Origin: Pyxidicoccus trucidator | GTDB lineage: Bacteria; Myxococcota; Myxococcia; Myxococcales; Myxococcaceae | Direction: 5' to 3' | DNA: 64,000 nucleotides | Assembly: GCF_010894435.1 (NCBI RefSeq) | Contig: NZ_JAAIXZ010000014.1 | Span: forward strand, 1 to 64,000 | In this document: positions 32,355-41,880 of the stretch, piece after piece | Layout: each line of letters begins with the position of its first letter | How positions within the stretch are numbered: the first letter of the stretch is position 1 | Notes under the pieces: model-generated | What the model was told of the DNA's origin: nothing | The model's database searches: none | Seen by the model: only the letters and a program-made list of their open reading frames with translations | Translations under genes and position numbers: made by a program

Positions 32355-33148
32355 GGGCGGTCCACGAGCAGGAACTTCCGGGTGAGCAGCCTCCAGGTGC
32401 CCGCCTCCGGTGCGCGGCCCTCCTCGACCCGGGCGAGCACCTCGCCCGGGGCCTCCGGGAGCGTCCCGGGGCGCCCCACGGCGATGGCCAGGGTCCACTC
32501 GCCCGGCGGAAGGGGGAGCAGCGCCTCCACCGGACCGCGAATGCGCACCGCGCCTTCCGGAGAGCGCTCCAGGAGCGGTGACCAGGCCCTCGCCTCGCCC
32601 GACCGCAGGAGGAAGGCGCGTACCTCCACGGGCCCTTCCACCGCCTGCTCCGGGCGTAGGAGCACGTCGAGCCGCGAGCCGGGGCCCAGGCGTGGCACCT
32701 CCGGCTCCGTCGCCCCCGCGCGCACCGCCTGCTCGCTGGAGACCGACAGGGTATAGCCCGGCAGCGGCGGGGCCTCTCGGGGGAGGGCAAGCAGGAGGAC
32801 CGCGGCGGCCGCGGCCAGGGCCGCCACGGCCGGCGCGAGCCTCCGCCAGCGAGACCTGGGGGCGGGTGGGGCGGAGCGGGCGGGAGGCGCCGCTTCCCGG
32901 GCCGGCTCCGCCGCGAGCTCCCGCTCCAGCCGCGTGGCGATGCCCTCCCGCGCCGCCGCATCCAGCGGACGGAGGGCCTCGTAGGCCTCCGCGGCGGAGG
33001 GGTCCTCCGCGGCAAGCCGCTCCAGCTCCCGTCGCTCGTCTTCCGAGAGCGTCCCCTCCGTGAGTGACTCCCAGCGCTCGTCGCGTGACTCGGCGCGCTG
33101 GCGCTCCCGCGCCACGCGGCCCAGCTCCAGGAGAAGTTTGTCGCTCAT
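32351..33148 (-). CDS. Membrane anti-sigma-like protein
   Basis: A 265-residue protein with a cytoplasmic N-terminus (LTEGTLSEDERRELERLAAEDPSAAEAYEAL, an anti-sigma-like helical segment). One membrane pass follows (about 105-122, LAPAVAALAAAAAVLLLAL) and then a periplasmic beta-rich domain. No zinc-finger HxxxCxxC is present. It overlaps the sigma gene by 4 bases upstream and the CHAT gene by 4 downstream, so the three are translationally coupled. Its place in the operon supports a role holding the sigma factor at the membrane. Confidence 0.78.
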   Translation of the reverse strand: MSDKLLLELGRVARERQRAESRDERWESLTEGTLSEDERRELERLAAEDPSAAEAYEALRPLDAAAREGIATRLERELAAEPAREAAPPARSAPPAPRSRWRRLAPAVAALAAAAAVLLLALPREAPPLPGYTLSVSSEQAVRAGATEPEVPRLGPGSRLDVLLRPEQAVEGPVEVRAFLLRSGEARAWSPLLERSPEGAVRIRGPVEALLPLPPGEWTLAIAVGRPGTLPEAPGEVLARVEEGRAPEAGTWRLLTRKFLLVDRP

Positions 33149-33807
33149 GGGAAGTCACTCACTTTGCGTATTTGCGGCGGGCCGTGCGGATCTGACAAGA
33201 GCTCCGCGCCGAGCCGGCGGCTCAGCTTCCCCAGCCGGCTCTGCCAGGCGTAGACGGCCTCCCGGCTCATCCTCATCTGCTCGCAGACCTCGGGCACCGT
33301 GCGCTGCTGGATGAAGATGAGCTCGAAGAGGGAGAGGCCCAGCGGGCTGAGCTCCTCGCGCAGGCGGTCCAGGAGGGCCTCCAGCATCTGCTGGGACTCC
33401 AGCCGCAGCTCCACGCCCGAGTGGTCCTCGGGGGTGTCGAGCTCCTCCATCAGCGTGGGGTCCTCCGTCCAGGGACTGCGCCGCGCCGTCCGGAGGATGG
33501 AGGCCACCTGCCGCTCGGCGACGAAGCCGACGAAGCTGGCCAGCGTCAGGCCGCGCTCGGGCTTCCACGCCCGCAGCGCCTTGCCCTGCTCGGCGAAGAG
33601 GGCGGCGAACACGTCCTGCGTCAGGTCCGCCACTTCCTGGCGGATGTTCCGCCCGCTCGCTGCCACGGCCCGGCGCAGCAGGGCTCGCGCCACGCGGGCC
33701 TGGATGACGGGGGTGAGCGCATCCACCAGCGCGCGCAGCGCCTCGCCATCCCGGGCGAGCGCGCGTTCCACCAGCTCCGAGGTTCCCTCCGTTACGCCGC
33801 GAGTCAT
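33145..33807 (-). CDS. RNA polymerase sigma-70 family (ECF-like) sigma factor
   Basis: A 220-residue sigma factor. Region 2 lies at about 40-110 (RNIRQEVADLTQDVFAALFAE, then LTLASFVGFVAERQVASILR) and region 4 at about 145-205 (LSPLGLSLFELIFIQQRTVPEVCEQMRMSREAVYAWQSRL). It heads the operon with the anti-sigma-like, CHAT and subtilase genes. The region 4 helix-turn-helix is recognisable but divergent. No copy of the GGAAAGTTT element seen at 4.4 and 5.4 kb occurs upstream, so this module uses a different promoter. Confidence 0.85.
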   Translation of the reverse strand: MTRGVTEGTSELVERALARDGEALRALVDALTPVIQARVARALLRRAVAASGRNIRQEVADLTQDVFAALFAEQGKALRAWKPERGLTLASFVGFVAERQVASILRTARRSPWTEDPTLMEELDTPEDHSGVELRLESQQMLEALLDRLREELSPLGLSLFELIFIQQRTVPEVCEQMRMSREAVYAWQSRLGKLSRRLGAELLSDPHGPPQIRKVSDFP

Positions 33808-33949
33808 TTAAGTCCGAGGACTCTAGAGGTGCCGCCGCGCGGGTGTCCACCCGCCGTGCCGGGGGCGGAAGAATTCCGTTTCTCGCAATGGCTTGTCAGA
33901 TATTCCAAAGCCGCCGCGAAAAGCCTCATGCACTCGCAAGGAGGCTTCA

Positions 33950-35242
33950 TTGTCCGTTGACTCGTCACACGTTCATCGCCGTTCCGTCCGCACGCCGGTT
34001 GCCCTGTCTCTCATCGCCGGTCTCGTCGGGTTCTCCGCCCCAGCGGAGGCCGCCGACGAGCGCGACATCGTCCAGAGCCCCATCGTCTTCCCGTGGAACA
34101 CCGTGGTGAAGGTGAAGCTCGGCCCGTTGGGTGGAGGCCGCGGCAGCGGCGGGCTCATCGCGGGCTGCACCATCCTGACCAACGGGCACGTGGTCTGGAA
34201 TGGCCAGACAGGCACCTGGCGTGAGGTCGCGTCGGTCCATCCCGGCAGCTACTACAGCGAGGTGCAGGGCAGCAGCGTCGACCCCTATGGGAGCAAGGTG
34301 GACTCGGGGCGCGCCACCAACACGAAGTGGATTGCCACGCTGGACAGCAAGTACGACTACGGCGCCATCTTCGTGTCGAGCTCGTTCGCCGGCATGGGCA
34401 TCAACACCTATATCCCCGTCGCGTTCGAGGAGGAGCCCGGCTTCATCAACCTGTCGGGCTATCCGTCCGAGTCGCTGCCGCTCGCGGGGGTCGGCGTCAA
34501 CCAGGAGCAGTGGCGCGGGTTCGGCGACGTCGGCCTCTACGAGTCGCGCAGGATGTACTACGACGCGACCTCGACGGGAGGCGCCAGCGGCAGCCCCGTC
34601 TGGGTCTACTACAGCAGCACGAACGAGCGGTACATCGTCGGAGTCAACCGGGGGCACAGCGCCGCCTGGGATGGAATCGGCGTTCGCATGGTCTCCCAGA
34701 ACCAGAACGTCGTCGAAGGCTGGATGAACAGGCTGTGCTTCATCGGGCCCGGAGTGCCGGGCGCCGGTCAGCCGTTGCCGCGGTTGTCGTTGAGCGCGCT
34801 GCTGCAGACTCGGAAGACGGTGCTGGGCGCCCCCATCCCGCTGCATCCGCCGGGGTACTTCCGCGTGGTGAGCCCGCCGAGCAACCGCGATGGCCTCATC
34901 CCGAAGCGTGAGGTCCTGCAGATCATCGAGGGCACGTACTACCGCTGGCAGGAGTTCCACGCGCCGGGTGACGCCGTCCACGGGGCGGTGGAGGGAGACC
35001 CGGATGGGCAGCTCGCGCCCACCCGCTTCGTCCACCTCGTGGCCCCGGAGAATCGCTGGCTCACGGCCGAGGAGGCCTCGGTGGTCCTCTCGGCGTCGCT
35101 CCTCTGGATGAAGTCCGCGCAGCCGACGAACCCGGTCCTCGACCCGTCGTCTTCGCAGGTCCAGGCCGTGCAGCCTCCCGCGCCGCTTCAGGTCAACGAC
35201 GATCCCACCCAGCCGGAAGTCGGGGTCCAGAGCTCGAACTGA
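33950..35242 (+). CDS. Secreted trypsin-fold (V8-like, S1B) serine protease
   Basis: A 430-residue exported protein. TTG 33950 is chosen because AAGGAGG at 33938-33944 sits 5 bases before it and the signal peptide follows (RTPVALSLIAGLVGFSAPAEA). The triad is visible: His in ILTNGHVVW, Asp in SKYDYGAIFV, Ser in TGGASGSPVWVY. The N-terminus before the domain is short (ADERDIVQSPIVFPWNTVV), as in glutamyl endopeptidases. The C-terminal 170 residues are an extra domain of unknown type. The last 50 bases overlap the convergent DUF3565 gene. Confidence 0.86.
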   Translation: MSVDSSHVHRRSVRTPVALSLIAGLVGFSAPAEAADERDIVQSPIVFPWNTVVKVKLGPLGGGRGSGGLIAGCTILTNGHVVWNGQTGTWREVASVHPGSYYSEVQGSSVDPYGSKVDSGRATNTKWIATLDSKYDYGAIFVSSSFAGMGINTYIPVAFEEEPGFINLSGYPSESLPLAGVGVNQEQWRGFGDVGLYESRRMYYDATSTGGASGSPVWVYYSSTNERYIVGVNRGHSAAWDGIGVRMVSQNQNVVEGWMNRLCFIGPGVPGAGQPLPRLSLSALLQTRKTVLGAPIPLHPPGYFRVVSPPSNRDGLIPKREVLQIIEGTYYRWQEFHAPGDAVHGAVEGDPDGQLAPTRFVHLVAPENRWLTAEEASVVLSASLLWMKSAQPTNPVLDPSSSQVQAVQPPAPLQVNDDPTQPEVGVQSSN

Positions 35243-35597
35243 CGCGCTCGAGTGCGCGGTGGATGACCGGGAGGAGGTCTGTTGAACCGAGCGCGTCCAG
35301 GGCCAGCTCCCACCGGCCCTCGGCGCAGAGGCCACTCAGGCCTCCGTCCTCATACGCTTGCCGGGCCGCGGTCCTCAGCGCTTCGCGTACCGCCTCGGCG
35401 ACCGCGCGCCCTGCCTCGTCACAGCGTTTGCAATCGAGCTCGACTCCCAGCCGGCTGCGCCTCCCTTCCTCCGTGAGGATCCAGGGGCGCACCACCCAGG
35501 GCGGGTCATGGCGCATGTGCTGCCGGTGGCCACATTCGAGGTCGGCGACCCAGTGCTCTTCCTGGTCGCGATGGAAGCCTGTGATTTTCTGGTTCAT
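35193..35597 (-). CDS. DUF3565 domain protein
   Basis: A 134-residue protein. ATG 35597 gives MNQKITGFHRDQEEHWVADL, the usual beginning of this family; further upstream codons are ignored. The domain covers about residues 1-60, with LECGHRQHMRHDPPW, RPWILTEEGR and LDCKRCD; the Cys and His residues suggest metal binding. The C-terminal extension overlaps the end of the convergent protease gene by 50 bases. Function of the family is unknown. Confidence 0.82.
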   Translation of the reverse strand: MNQKITGFHRDQEEHWVADLECGHRQHMRHDPPWVVRPWILTEEGRRSRLGVELDCKRCDEAGRAVAEAVREALRTAARQAYEDGGLSGLCAEGRWELALDALGSTDLLPVIHRALERVSSSSGPRLPAGWDRR

Positions 35598-35616
35598 CGG
35601 TTCACCATGACAGTGT

Positions 35617-36768
35617 TCAGTCGAGCCCCCAGCCGAGCAAGGCCACGTCCTGTCCCCATGGCGCAACCAGCTGAACGCCCACTGACAGCGCCCCGAGCGG
35701 ACGGGGGAGGCACAGCGTCGGCGCGCCCAGCAGACTCCACTGCGCGGTGATGCGCAGCACCGCGCGCCGCACCGGCAGCGCTCCTTCAGCGACGCTGACT
35801 TCTTCCTGCTCGAATCGTGGCGCCACGTCCGGCACCGCGGGGCCGAGCAGGACGTCCACCTCGCTGAACAGCGCTTCCAAGCGCGTGCGGTACGCCTCCC
35901 GCCTGGCGCGCGCGGCGGCCACGTCCGCTTCGCTCAGCGCCGCGCCCGCGCGCAGGTTCGCTTCCGTGGCGGCGATGAAGCCTGGCGCTTCGCTCGTCAA
36001 GGCCCGCGCATGCACGGCCGCTGCCTCGCTCAGCACGATGGGGGTGTACGCATCCATGACGTCGGGGAAGGACACCTTTGTGACTCGCGCCCCCAGCGCC
36101 GCCAACCTCGCCGCGTCCGCCTCCACCACGGCCCAGACATCCGGGGTGACCCAGGCGGAGACGTCCCACACGCCCACGCGGACGCCGGCCCATTCACGCG
36201 GAGTCACGGCCTCGCCCGACAGGGCGCTGTGGACGCGCGCCACCCCGCGCACGTCCCGCGCGAGCGGGCCCGTGTGGTCGCAGGTGTCGCTCAGCGGCAG
36301 CACACCCTCGGTGGGCCACGCGGTGTTGCCTTTCGTGGGCTTGAAGCCCACCACGCCGCACCACGCCGCTGGCACGCGGATGCTGCCACCCGTGTCCGTG
36401 CCGAGCGCGAAGTCCACCTCGCCCGTCGCGACGCTCACGGCCGCACCGCCGCTGGAGCCACCCGCCACACGTGCGGGGTCCAGCGGGTTGCGCGTCCCGC
36501 CGAAGGCGTTGGCGCCGGTGATGCCGAGTGCCACCTCGTGCAGGTGCGTCTTGCCGAGGAGCGTCGCCCCGAGCCCCAGGAGGCGGGCCACGAGCGGACT
36601 GTCACCCACCTCGGGAAGGACGGCCCGTGAGCTGCCCCGGAGCGGCCAGCCCGGCACCCCGTACAGGTCCTTCGCGCTGAACGTCAGGCCCGCGAGTGGC
36701 CCTTCCGCCATGCCTCGAAGGGGAGCATCCGGGCGGTACGCCCATGCCCCGTGAGGATCCATCGTCAT
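35617..36768 (-). CDS. Amidase-signature family amidase
   Basis: A 383-residue amidase with the Ser-cisSer-Lys triad: Lys in [12 protein letters not shown] (about 33), the cis-Ser in [16 protein letters not shown] (about 106), and the nucleophile Ser in [16 protein letters not shown] (about 130). It hydrolyses an amide bond in the cytoplasm; the substrate is not evident. It is shorter than many family members (450-500), closest to the compact indole-acetamide hydrolase/AtzF-like forms. The ATG at 36768 yields [13 protein letters not shown], and the frame before it lacks domain character. Divergent from BioY. Confidence 0.87.
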   Translation of the reverse strand: MTMDPHGAWAYRPDAPLRGMAEGPLAGLTFSAKDLYGVPGWPLRGSSRAVLPEVGDSPLVARLLGLGATLLGKTHLHEVALGITGANAFGGTRNPLDPARVAGGSSGGAAVSVATGEVDFALGTDTGGSIRVPAAWCGVVGFKPTKGNTAWPTEGVLPLSDTCDHTGPLARDVRGVARVHSALSGEAVTPREWAGVRVGVWDVSAWVTPDVWAVVEADAARLAALGARVTKVSFPDVMDAYTPIVLSEAAAVHARALTSEAPGFIAATEANLRAGAALSEADVAAARARREAYRTRLEALFSEVDVLLGPAVPDVAPRFEQEEVSVAEGALPVRRAVLRITAQWSLLGAPTLCLPRPLGALSVGVQLVAPWGQDVALLGWGLD

Positions 36769-36931
36769 GCCCGGAGTGTACCGGACGCGGGGAGGGATGC
36801 CGCGCCCCGAAGTCACATTCCCGGGCTCGTCGACAGCTTGCATCGGAGCGCGTCCTCGCTGAGCATCGGTCCGTGTCTCCGCGCCCCTCCGAGTCGTCCC
36901 GCTGCTCGTACTCCTCCCGGGTGGGACGTTC

Positions 36932-37525
36932 TTGAGCGCGAGCACCGGTGCTCCACCGCCTCGCGTCCTGGCCGACGTCTTCGCACGCACGCGCATCCAT
37001 GATGGGGCGCTCGTGCTCGGCGCCGCGCTGTTCACCGCGTTGCTCGCGCAGGTCGCCATCGCGGTGCCGGGCTCCCCTGTGCCCATCACCGGCCAGACGC
37101 TCGCGGTCGTCCTCACGGCCGCGGCGCTCGGGCCCGTGCGGGGCACGGCCGGGCAGCTCGCCTACGTCCTGCTCGGCGCGGTGGGACTGCCGTTCTACTC
37201 CAAGGGGGCCAGCGGCTGGGCCCAGGTGCTCGGGCCGACGGGCGGCTACCTGGTGGGCTTCATCCCCGCGGCCTTCCTCGTGGGGCTCGCGGCGCGGCAG
37301 GGCTTCGACAGGCTGCCGTGGAAGGCGATCCCGCTCTTCCTCGTGGGCCAGCTCGTCATCCTGGCCATCGGCGTGACCTGGCTCAGCGTGGTGGTCCCAC
37401 TCGACCTCTCCACGGCCCTCCACAAGGGCTTCCTGCCCTTCCTCCCCGGTGGGTTGCTCAAGGCCGCCATCGCCGGCCTGTGGATGCCTCTCGCCTGGAG
37501 GCTCGTACGGCTTCGCGAGCCCTGA
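36932..37525 (+). CDS. bioY: BioY family biotin transporter
   Basis: A 197-residue inner-membrane protein of about six helices, the S component that binds biotin for an energy-coupling-factor transporter. Family marks: [22 protein letters not shown] (about 47-68), [38 protein letters not shown] and the late [17 protein letters not shown]. No ECF ATPase or EcfT genes are nearby, so it may work alone or share a remote module. The TTG at 36932 starts it; the ribosome binding site is weak. Confidence 0.9.
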   Translation: MSASTGAPPPRVLADVFARTRIHDGALVLGAALFTALLAQVAIAVPGSPVPITGQTLAVVLTAAALGPVRGTAGQLAYVLLGAVGLPFYSKGASGWAQVLGPTGGYLVGFIPAAFLVGLAARQGFDRLPWKAIPLFLVGQLVILAIGVTWLSVVVPLDLSTALHKGFLPFLPGGLLKAAIAGLWMPLAWRLVRLREP

Positions 37526-37556
37526 AGGTGCGCCTGCCCCGGTCCGGCTGTGGCCG

Positions 37557-38885
37557 TCAGGGAATGAGGAAGAAGGACTCCTGCCGGGGCACGAAGAGCT
37601 TCCAGCCCTCGTCGGAGAGCCAGGCCGGATCCTCCTGCATCACCTGGACCTTCTGACCTCCCCATTCGGGCACGGCCGTCGTCGTCTTCAGCTCGATGGC
37701 GATGTACGAGCCCTTTCGCAGTCTCGGCGGGTCTGGCCGCCTCGCGCTCCCTTCGTCGATGTCCGCGCCCAGGGCATGCCCGTGGTTGCCCAGGGGATGG
37801 CAATAGATTCGCGCTTCGATGCCCTGCGCACGCATCTCCGCCATGGCCGCCTCGTGGACCTCGGAGACAGGCCGCTCGGGCTTGGAGGCGCGCAGCATCA
37901 GCGCGTCCTGCAGGGCATGGGTGTTGGCCAGCGCCAGCTTCAGCCCCTCGGGGACATCCTCCTCGTCTTCGCGAAGGAGGTAGGCCATCCGCTGGAAGTC
38001 GCTGTGCAGCCCCATGTAGCTGATTCCAAAGTCCAGATGCACGAGGTCTCCCCGCTGGAGGACCGTCTCGTCCTTCACCGCCTTCAGGAAGCCCATGTTC
38101 ATGTCCGGGACGAGCCCCTGACGCTGCACCCTCACGTCCGGCTGGAACCACATCCCGAGGCCCAGTCCCCCGACACGGTCATAGAGCCAGCCGCGCAGGT
38201 CCTTCACAGTCGTCCTGCCAGGGACAATCACCTCCGGCGAGAGCACCTGGCGGCCCAACTTCTCCGTGAGCACGACCAGGTTCTGGTAGTGCTCGAACTC
38301 CCCAGGCAGGCGCGTGTCCAGGTACTCCGTGATGAGCGGCTCCGCGCTCACGAAGCGCTGCTCCGCCTCGGGCCCCATCGCGTCGACGAGGAAGGCATGG
38401 CCCGCGCGCGTCAGGCTCCGAGTCACGCCGCGCTTCCCATTCATGCTCAGGCCAATGGTGCGTAGCTGGTACTGGAGGAACAGCTCGGACAGGGCCAGTC
38501 CCGCGCCGTAGCGCATGGGGGGCACCTCGAAGAACTTCTCGACGTGCTCCTCGGACTGGAGCGGCAGCGCGAACTTCTTCAGGCCCTGATCGCCCGCGTC
38601 GATGAAGACGAAGAGGTCCCAGGAGCTGGCGTAGGGCCGTGGCGGTGCCACGTACTGGGTCAGCGGATCGTCGTGGAACTCCTCGTTCACGATGATCCAC
38701 ATGCCCATGCCGTGGTTCCGCATCATGGGAAGCAGCAGCGCATGGCGCTCGGCGAGCCACGCCTCCCGCACCTCGATCTGCCTGGACCAGGGAAGGAGTC
38801 TGGACTCGGGAGTCTGCTGGGGCGGGGCAGGTCGACACGCCAGCCCGAGTATGAGGCCCAGGGCCAGTAGGACTCCACGCATCAT
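37557..38885 (-). CDS. M24 family metallopeptidase (Xaa-Pro peptidase-like) lipoprotein
   Basis: A 442-residue predicted lipoprotein (MMRGVLLALGLILGLAC). The C-terminal pita-bread domain (about 235-440) carries the five metal ligands: two Asp in LVHLDFGISYMGLHSDFQRMAYL, His in CHPLGNHGHALG, Glu in YIAIELKTTT and Glu in VQVMQEDPAWL. The N-terminal half (about 25-220) is the creatinase-type domain. It probably trims proline-containing peptides in the periplasm; export of an M24 enzyme is less common but known in this group. Confidence 0.85.
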   Translation of the reverse strand: MMRGVLLALGLILGLACRPAPPQQTPESRLLPWSRQIEVREAWLAERHALLLPMMRNHGMGMWIIVNEEFHDDPLTQYVAPPRPYASSWDLFVFIDAGDQGLKKFALPLQSEEHVEKFFEVPPMRYGAGLALSELFLQYQLRTIGLSMNGKRGVTRSLTRAGHAFLVDAMGPEAEQRFVSAEPLITEYLDTRLPGEFEHYQNLVVLTEKLGRQVLSPEVIVPGRTTVKDLRGWLYDRVGGLGLGMWFQPDVRVQRQGLVPDMNMGFLKAVKDETVLQRGDLVHLDFGISYMGLHSDFQRMAYLLREDEEDVPEGLKLALANTHALQDALMLRASKPERPVSEVHEAAMAEMRAQGIEARIYCHPLGNHGHALGADIDEGSARRPDPPRLRKGSYIAIELKTTTAVPEWGGQKVQVMQEDPAWLSDEGWKLFVPRQESFFLIP

Positions 38886-39043
38886 CGCTCCATCCTCCAG
38901 GTCCGTGTCTCGTGAGGCTATCAGCGGGGTCGGGCTCCCCCAAGCGAGGCCGTAGCGGGCAGGTGGCGCGGCCCCAACTCATTCCCGTGCAAGCGAGCTG
39001 CTCGCGGTCCGTAACGCCTGGGTACCCTCATTGAAAGAGCCCC

Positions 39044-39934
39044 ATGCGTTCTGTTTTCTTCGACGGTCAGCGCCACTGGCGCAGCGGGTGGAAGGCCGTC
39101 GGCTTCCTGCTCCTCACGATTGTGCTCACCGGCCCACTGCTTGCCGGGCACCGGTTCCTGCCGGCGGAGGCGCGGTTCTTCGTGCCGGGTTCCTGGGTGG
39201 CCTTCTTCGGCGTCCTGCTCTCCACGGCCATCTGTGTGCGGCTCGAGCGCCGCGGCGGCAGCAGCGTCGGGCTCCGGATGGACCTGCGCTTCGCACGGCA
39301 CCTCGCGGGTGGCATCGCCGCGGGCGTGGCGCTGGTGGGGGTGGGGACCGCCATTGTCTGGCTTGCCGGTGGCTTTCACTTCGTGCGCGTGCCGGAGGCG
39401 CAGGTGGGACTGCTCCTGCGCAGCGCGCTGGTCATGCTGGGGGTAGGTCTGTCCGAGGAGCTGGCGTTCCACGGCTATGCCTTTCAGCGGCTCACCCAGG
39501 GAATCGGGCCCGTGAAGGCGCAGCTGGTCATGGCCACGATCTTCGCGCTCGGCCATCCCGTGGGCGATGTCCCGGGAAGCGGCAGGGTCTGGGCCCTGGT
39601 GAACGTGTTCGTGGCGGCACTGGTCTTCGGCCTCTGCTTCATGCGGACGGGAAGCCTCGCGCTGCCGGTGGGTCTGCACATGGGCTGGAACTGGGCCATG
39701 GGCGCCCTTGGCGTCGCGGTGAGTGGCGTGGAGTCCAAGGGCTGGTGGGCGCCGGTCCAGCACGCCGGGAAGGAGTGGCTCACCGGCGGCAGCTACGGGC
39801 TGGAGGCTTCGCCCGTGGACTTCGGGGTCCTCGTCGCCGCGGCGCTCGTGCTGCTTCGCTGGAAGGCGCGACCCGCGGCGGAGCACCCCGGGTTGCCGGA
39901 GGCTCCGCTGCTTGCCGCTTCAACGGTCAGGTGA
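39044..39934 (+). CDS. CPBP family intramembrane metalloprotease
   Basis: A 296-residue multi-pass membrane protein (about 8 helices). The CPBP (CAAX protease, Abi) motifs are present: SEELAFHGYAFQRL (EExxF-like; His replaces the usual Arg) near 146, MATIFALGHP near 172 and ALPVGLHMGWNWAMG near 210. Members process prenylated or bacteriocin-related peptides or act as self-immunity proteins; the substrate here is unknown. Divergent from the M24 gene. Confidence 0.84.
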   Translation: MRSVFFDGQRHWRSGWKAVGFLLLTIVLTGPLLAGHRFLPAEARFFVPGSWVAFFGVLLSTAICVRLERRGGSSVGLRMDLRFARHLAGGIAAGVALVGVGTAIVWLAGGFHFVRVPEAQVGLLLRSALVMLGVGLSEELAFHGYAFQRLTQGIGPVKAQLVMATIFALGHPVGDVPGSGRVWALVNVFVAALVFGLCFMRTGSLALPVGLHMGWNWAMGALGVAVSGVESKGWWAPVQHAGKEWLTGGSYGLEASPVDFGVLVAAALVLLRWKARPAAEHPGLPEAPLLAASTVR

Positions 39935-39957
39935 CGCCAGGTACCAGGCTGCCACGC

Positions 39958-40212
39958 TCAGAGCGGCTCCCAGCCGTTCTCGGTGCAATAGCCGACGAAC
40001 TCGTCGGTTCCGTAAAAGGAGTAGGTACCCTCGAGATGGTATTGCACGTAGTGCAGGCCGCAGCTGGGATAGATGTGCCCGACCACCGTCGTGTAGGTGG
40101 CGTCGCTGTAGAGCGTCGTCACGTAAGCGGCTTCCCGGTAGCCGGCGCTGGCCGGGCTGGCGCTCAGGAAGACGGCCGCGACAGCGAGAGAGGACAAGAT
40201 CCGCTTTGCCAT
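39958..40212 (-). CDS. Small secreted protein (DUF6289-like)
   Basis: An 84-residue exported protein. ATG 40212 gives the signal MAKRILSSLAVAAVFLSASPASA. The mature 60 residues contain YSDATYTTVVGHIYPSC and FVGYCTENG with two Cys, resembling the DUF6289 group of small secreted proteins (aromatic, TVVG, Cys, G). It lies 23 bases before the convergent CPBP stop. Function unknown. Confidence 0.65.
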   Translation of the reverse strand: MAKRILSSLAVAAVFLSASPASAGYREAAYVTTLYSDATYTTVVGHIYPSCGLHYVQYHLEGTYSFYGTDEFVGYCTENGWEPL

Positions 40213-40351
40213 TGGTTCCTCCACGGTTTGATTGGATACCCACCTGTTCGTGCGAGAGGGTTTATCGCCCACCGGCACGAGTCGTGAGTAGAGCCGAGTA
40301 GGAAGAGCAAATCTAGCGCATGGGAGAAATGCAGCGCCCAATCGGGCAGGC

Positions 40352-41767
40352 TCAGTTCGCGGGACCCGAGGTGGCGGGGCGCGGGGGTGGGTAGGCGGGC
40401 ACAAAACACCCGTCCTTGTACACGTAGCCGTTCTCTTCACAGTCCTTCTGGGACCAGTCCAGCTTCAGCCAGCAGCTGCCCTGGAGGGGAACCTGCCCTT
40501 TGCGTGGACAGCGGCCGCGGGGGTCTGGCCGCTGCTGTCCCGGGAAGGGCTTGAGTGGCATGTCCACGGCGATGGTTGACCACGCGAACGGGGCGATGGA
40601 TGACGGCACCGGCTCCATCAGCGCGGAGTCACCGACAGCGACAGCGCCGCCATCCAGCGCCTCTCCTTGCGCTGAAGCTCGGACCTCCGCGGGCGCGTCT
40701 CCGGCCGACATGCTCAGCATCCACCCGGCCAGAGTAAGTGCCACTCCCAGGCTTGCCGCCGCGACCCACGGACTCCAACCCGTACGACGCGCCGGGGACG
40801 CGACGCGCGGGCGAGATGTCCACGCGTCCTCGGACTCAGGCGCTGGCCGGACGAAGAGGGACGCATCCGCCTCCGGACCCGCATGGCGAGCGGCCCGCTC
40901 CAGCGCCACCGCGAGCTCACGGGCGCTACCGCGCGTCTCGGGGGTGGGGGAGAGCATTCGTGAAACGAGGGCGCTCAGCTCCGCGCAGCAGCGTTCGTTG
41001 AGCGCTCCCGGAGGACGAGGTCCATTCCCGGCCAGGAGCCAGAGCCGAGCGCCGTCATCCGCGGTTGCAAGCGAAGGGGGGTACTCCCCTGTCATCAGTC
41101 GGTAGGCGGTGACGCCCAGCGCGAAGACATCATCCGCCGGCCCGGGGGCGTAGGGCACGGCCACGTCCCTGTCAGGGTCAAGCACGTACCGCCACGCCTC
41201 CGGCGAGCGGTACTCCGGAGTGCCGGGAGGAAACGGCGGCGAGGTCAGCGGGGTGGCGCCCAGGTAGTTCCCGGAACCAAAGTCGGTGAGGAAGACGTGG
41301 CCGTCGGAATGCCGCACCAACACGTTGTCACCTTTGACGTCCCTGTGGACGCCGCCCGCTGAATGGGTGGCCTCGAGGGCGCGCGCCAGGGTGGCGAGGA
41401 GCCGGAGCAGCTGACGGGAAGAGGGCAGGTGCGCTTGCGCCCAGATGTACAGGGACGCGCCCTGCACGAACTCCATGGCGAGGTAGGGGTAGCGCGCGCC
41501 GGCCGCGTCCTTCCAGTGCCCCGAGTCCAGGAGGCGAGGGACGGCCGGGTGGCATAGGCGGGAGAGGAGCTCTCCTTCTCGCTTGAAGCGCGCATCGCGA
41601 GGGTAGAGGGCCAGCTTGAGGGCCACGGGCCCTGGCGTTTCCTGCTCGGGGCCCACGGCAAGGTAGACGGCGCCGTAGGTGCCCATGCCCAGCCGGTTCA
41701 CCACGCGCCACGGCCCGACCTGGGTGCCCGGAGGAAGGCGTGCCGGATTCAGGTAGCCACCTGCCAT
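40352..41767 (-). CDS. Membrane-anchored Ser/Thr protein kinase
   Basis: A 471-residue Hanks-type kinase. The kinase domain is at about 18-300: glycine loop RLGMGTYGAVY, Lys in PVALKLAL, VHRDVKGDNVLV with the catalytic Asp (RD type), LTDFGSGN, an APE-like GTPEYRSPEAW, and DDVFALGVTAYRLMTGE. One membrane segment at about 345-365 (WSPWVAAASLGVALTLAGWML) leads to a 100-residue extracytoplasmic tail with several Cys and Trp. ATG 41767 is just before the domain. A tandem-repeat region precedes the gene. Confidence 0.9.
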   Translation of the reverse strand: MAGGYLNPARLPPGTQVGPWRVVNRLGMGTYGAVYLAVGPEQETPGPVALKLALYPRDARFKREGELLSRLCHPAVPRLLDSGHWKDAAGARYPYLAMEFVQGASLYIWAQAHLPSSRQLLRLLATLARALEATHSAGGVHRDVKGDNVLVRHSDGHVFLTDFGSGNYLGATPLTSPPFPPGTPEYRSPEAWRYVLDPDRDVAVPYAPGPADDVFALGVTAYRLMTGEYPPSLATADDGARLWLLAGNGPRPPGALNERCCAELSALVSRMLSPTPETRGSARELAVALERAARHAGPEADASLFVRPAPESEDAWTSRPRVASPARRTGWSPWVAAASLGVALTLAGWMLSMSAGDAPAEVRASAQGEALDGGAVAVGDSALMEPVPSSIAPFAWSTIAVDMPLKPFPGQQRPDPRGRCPRKGQVPLQGSCWLKLDWSQKDCEENGYVYKDGCFVPAYPPPRPATSGPAN

Positions 41768-41880
41768 GAGGTTCCTCGCGGAGAAGGGATGCGGTGCACC
41801 CGCCATCGAGGAGACTACTCGCGGAGTAGGCCTGTGTCTGCGCGACGGTGGGCGACCCGGGCGCTGCGCCGCGAAGCACC

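Noticed and set aside
29601-33158. A single open frame of 1,185 codons on the minus strand
   Set aside because: Its first third is the shadow of the anti-sigma gene in another frame; the real CHAT gene begins at ATG 32354 with a lipoprotein signal and overlaps the anti-sigma stop by 4 bases.
35193-35242. Overlap of the V8-like protease and DUF3565 genes as evidence of error
   Set aside because: Both C-terminal ends are in good frames with separate stops; short convergent overlaps are normal.
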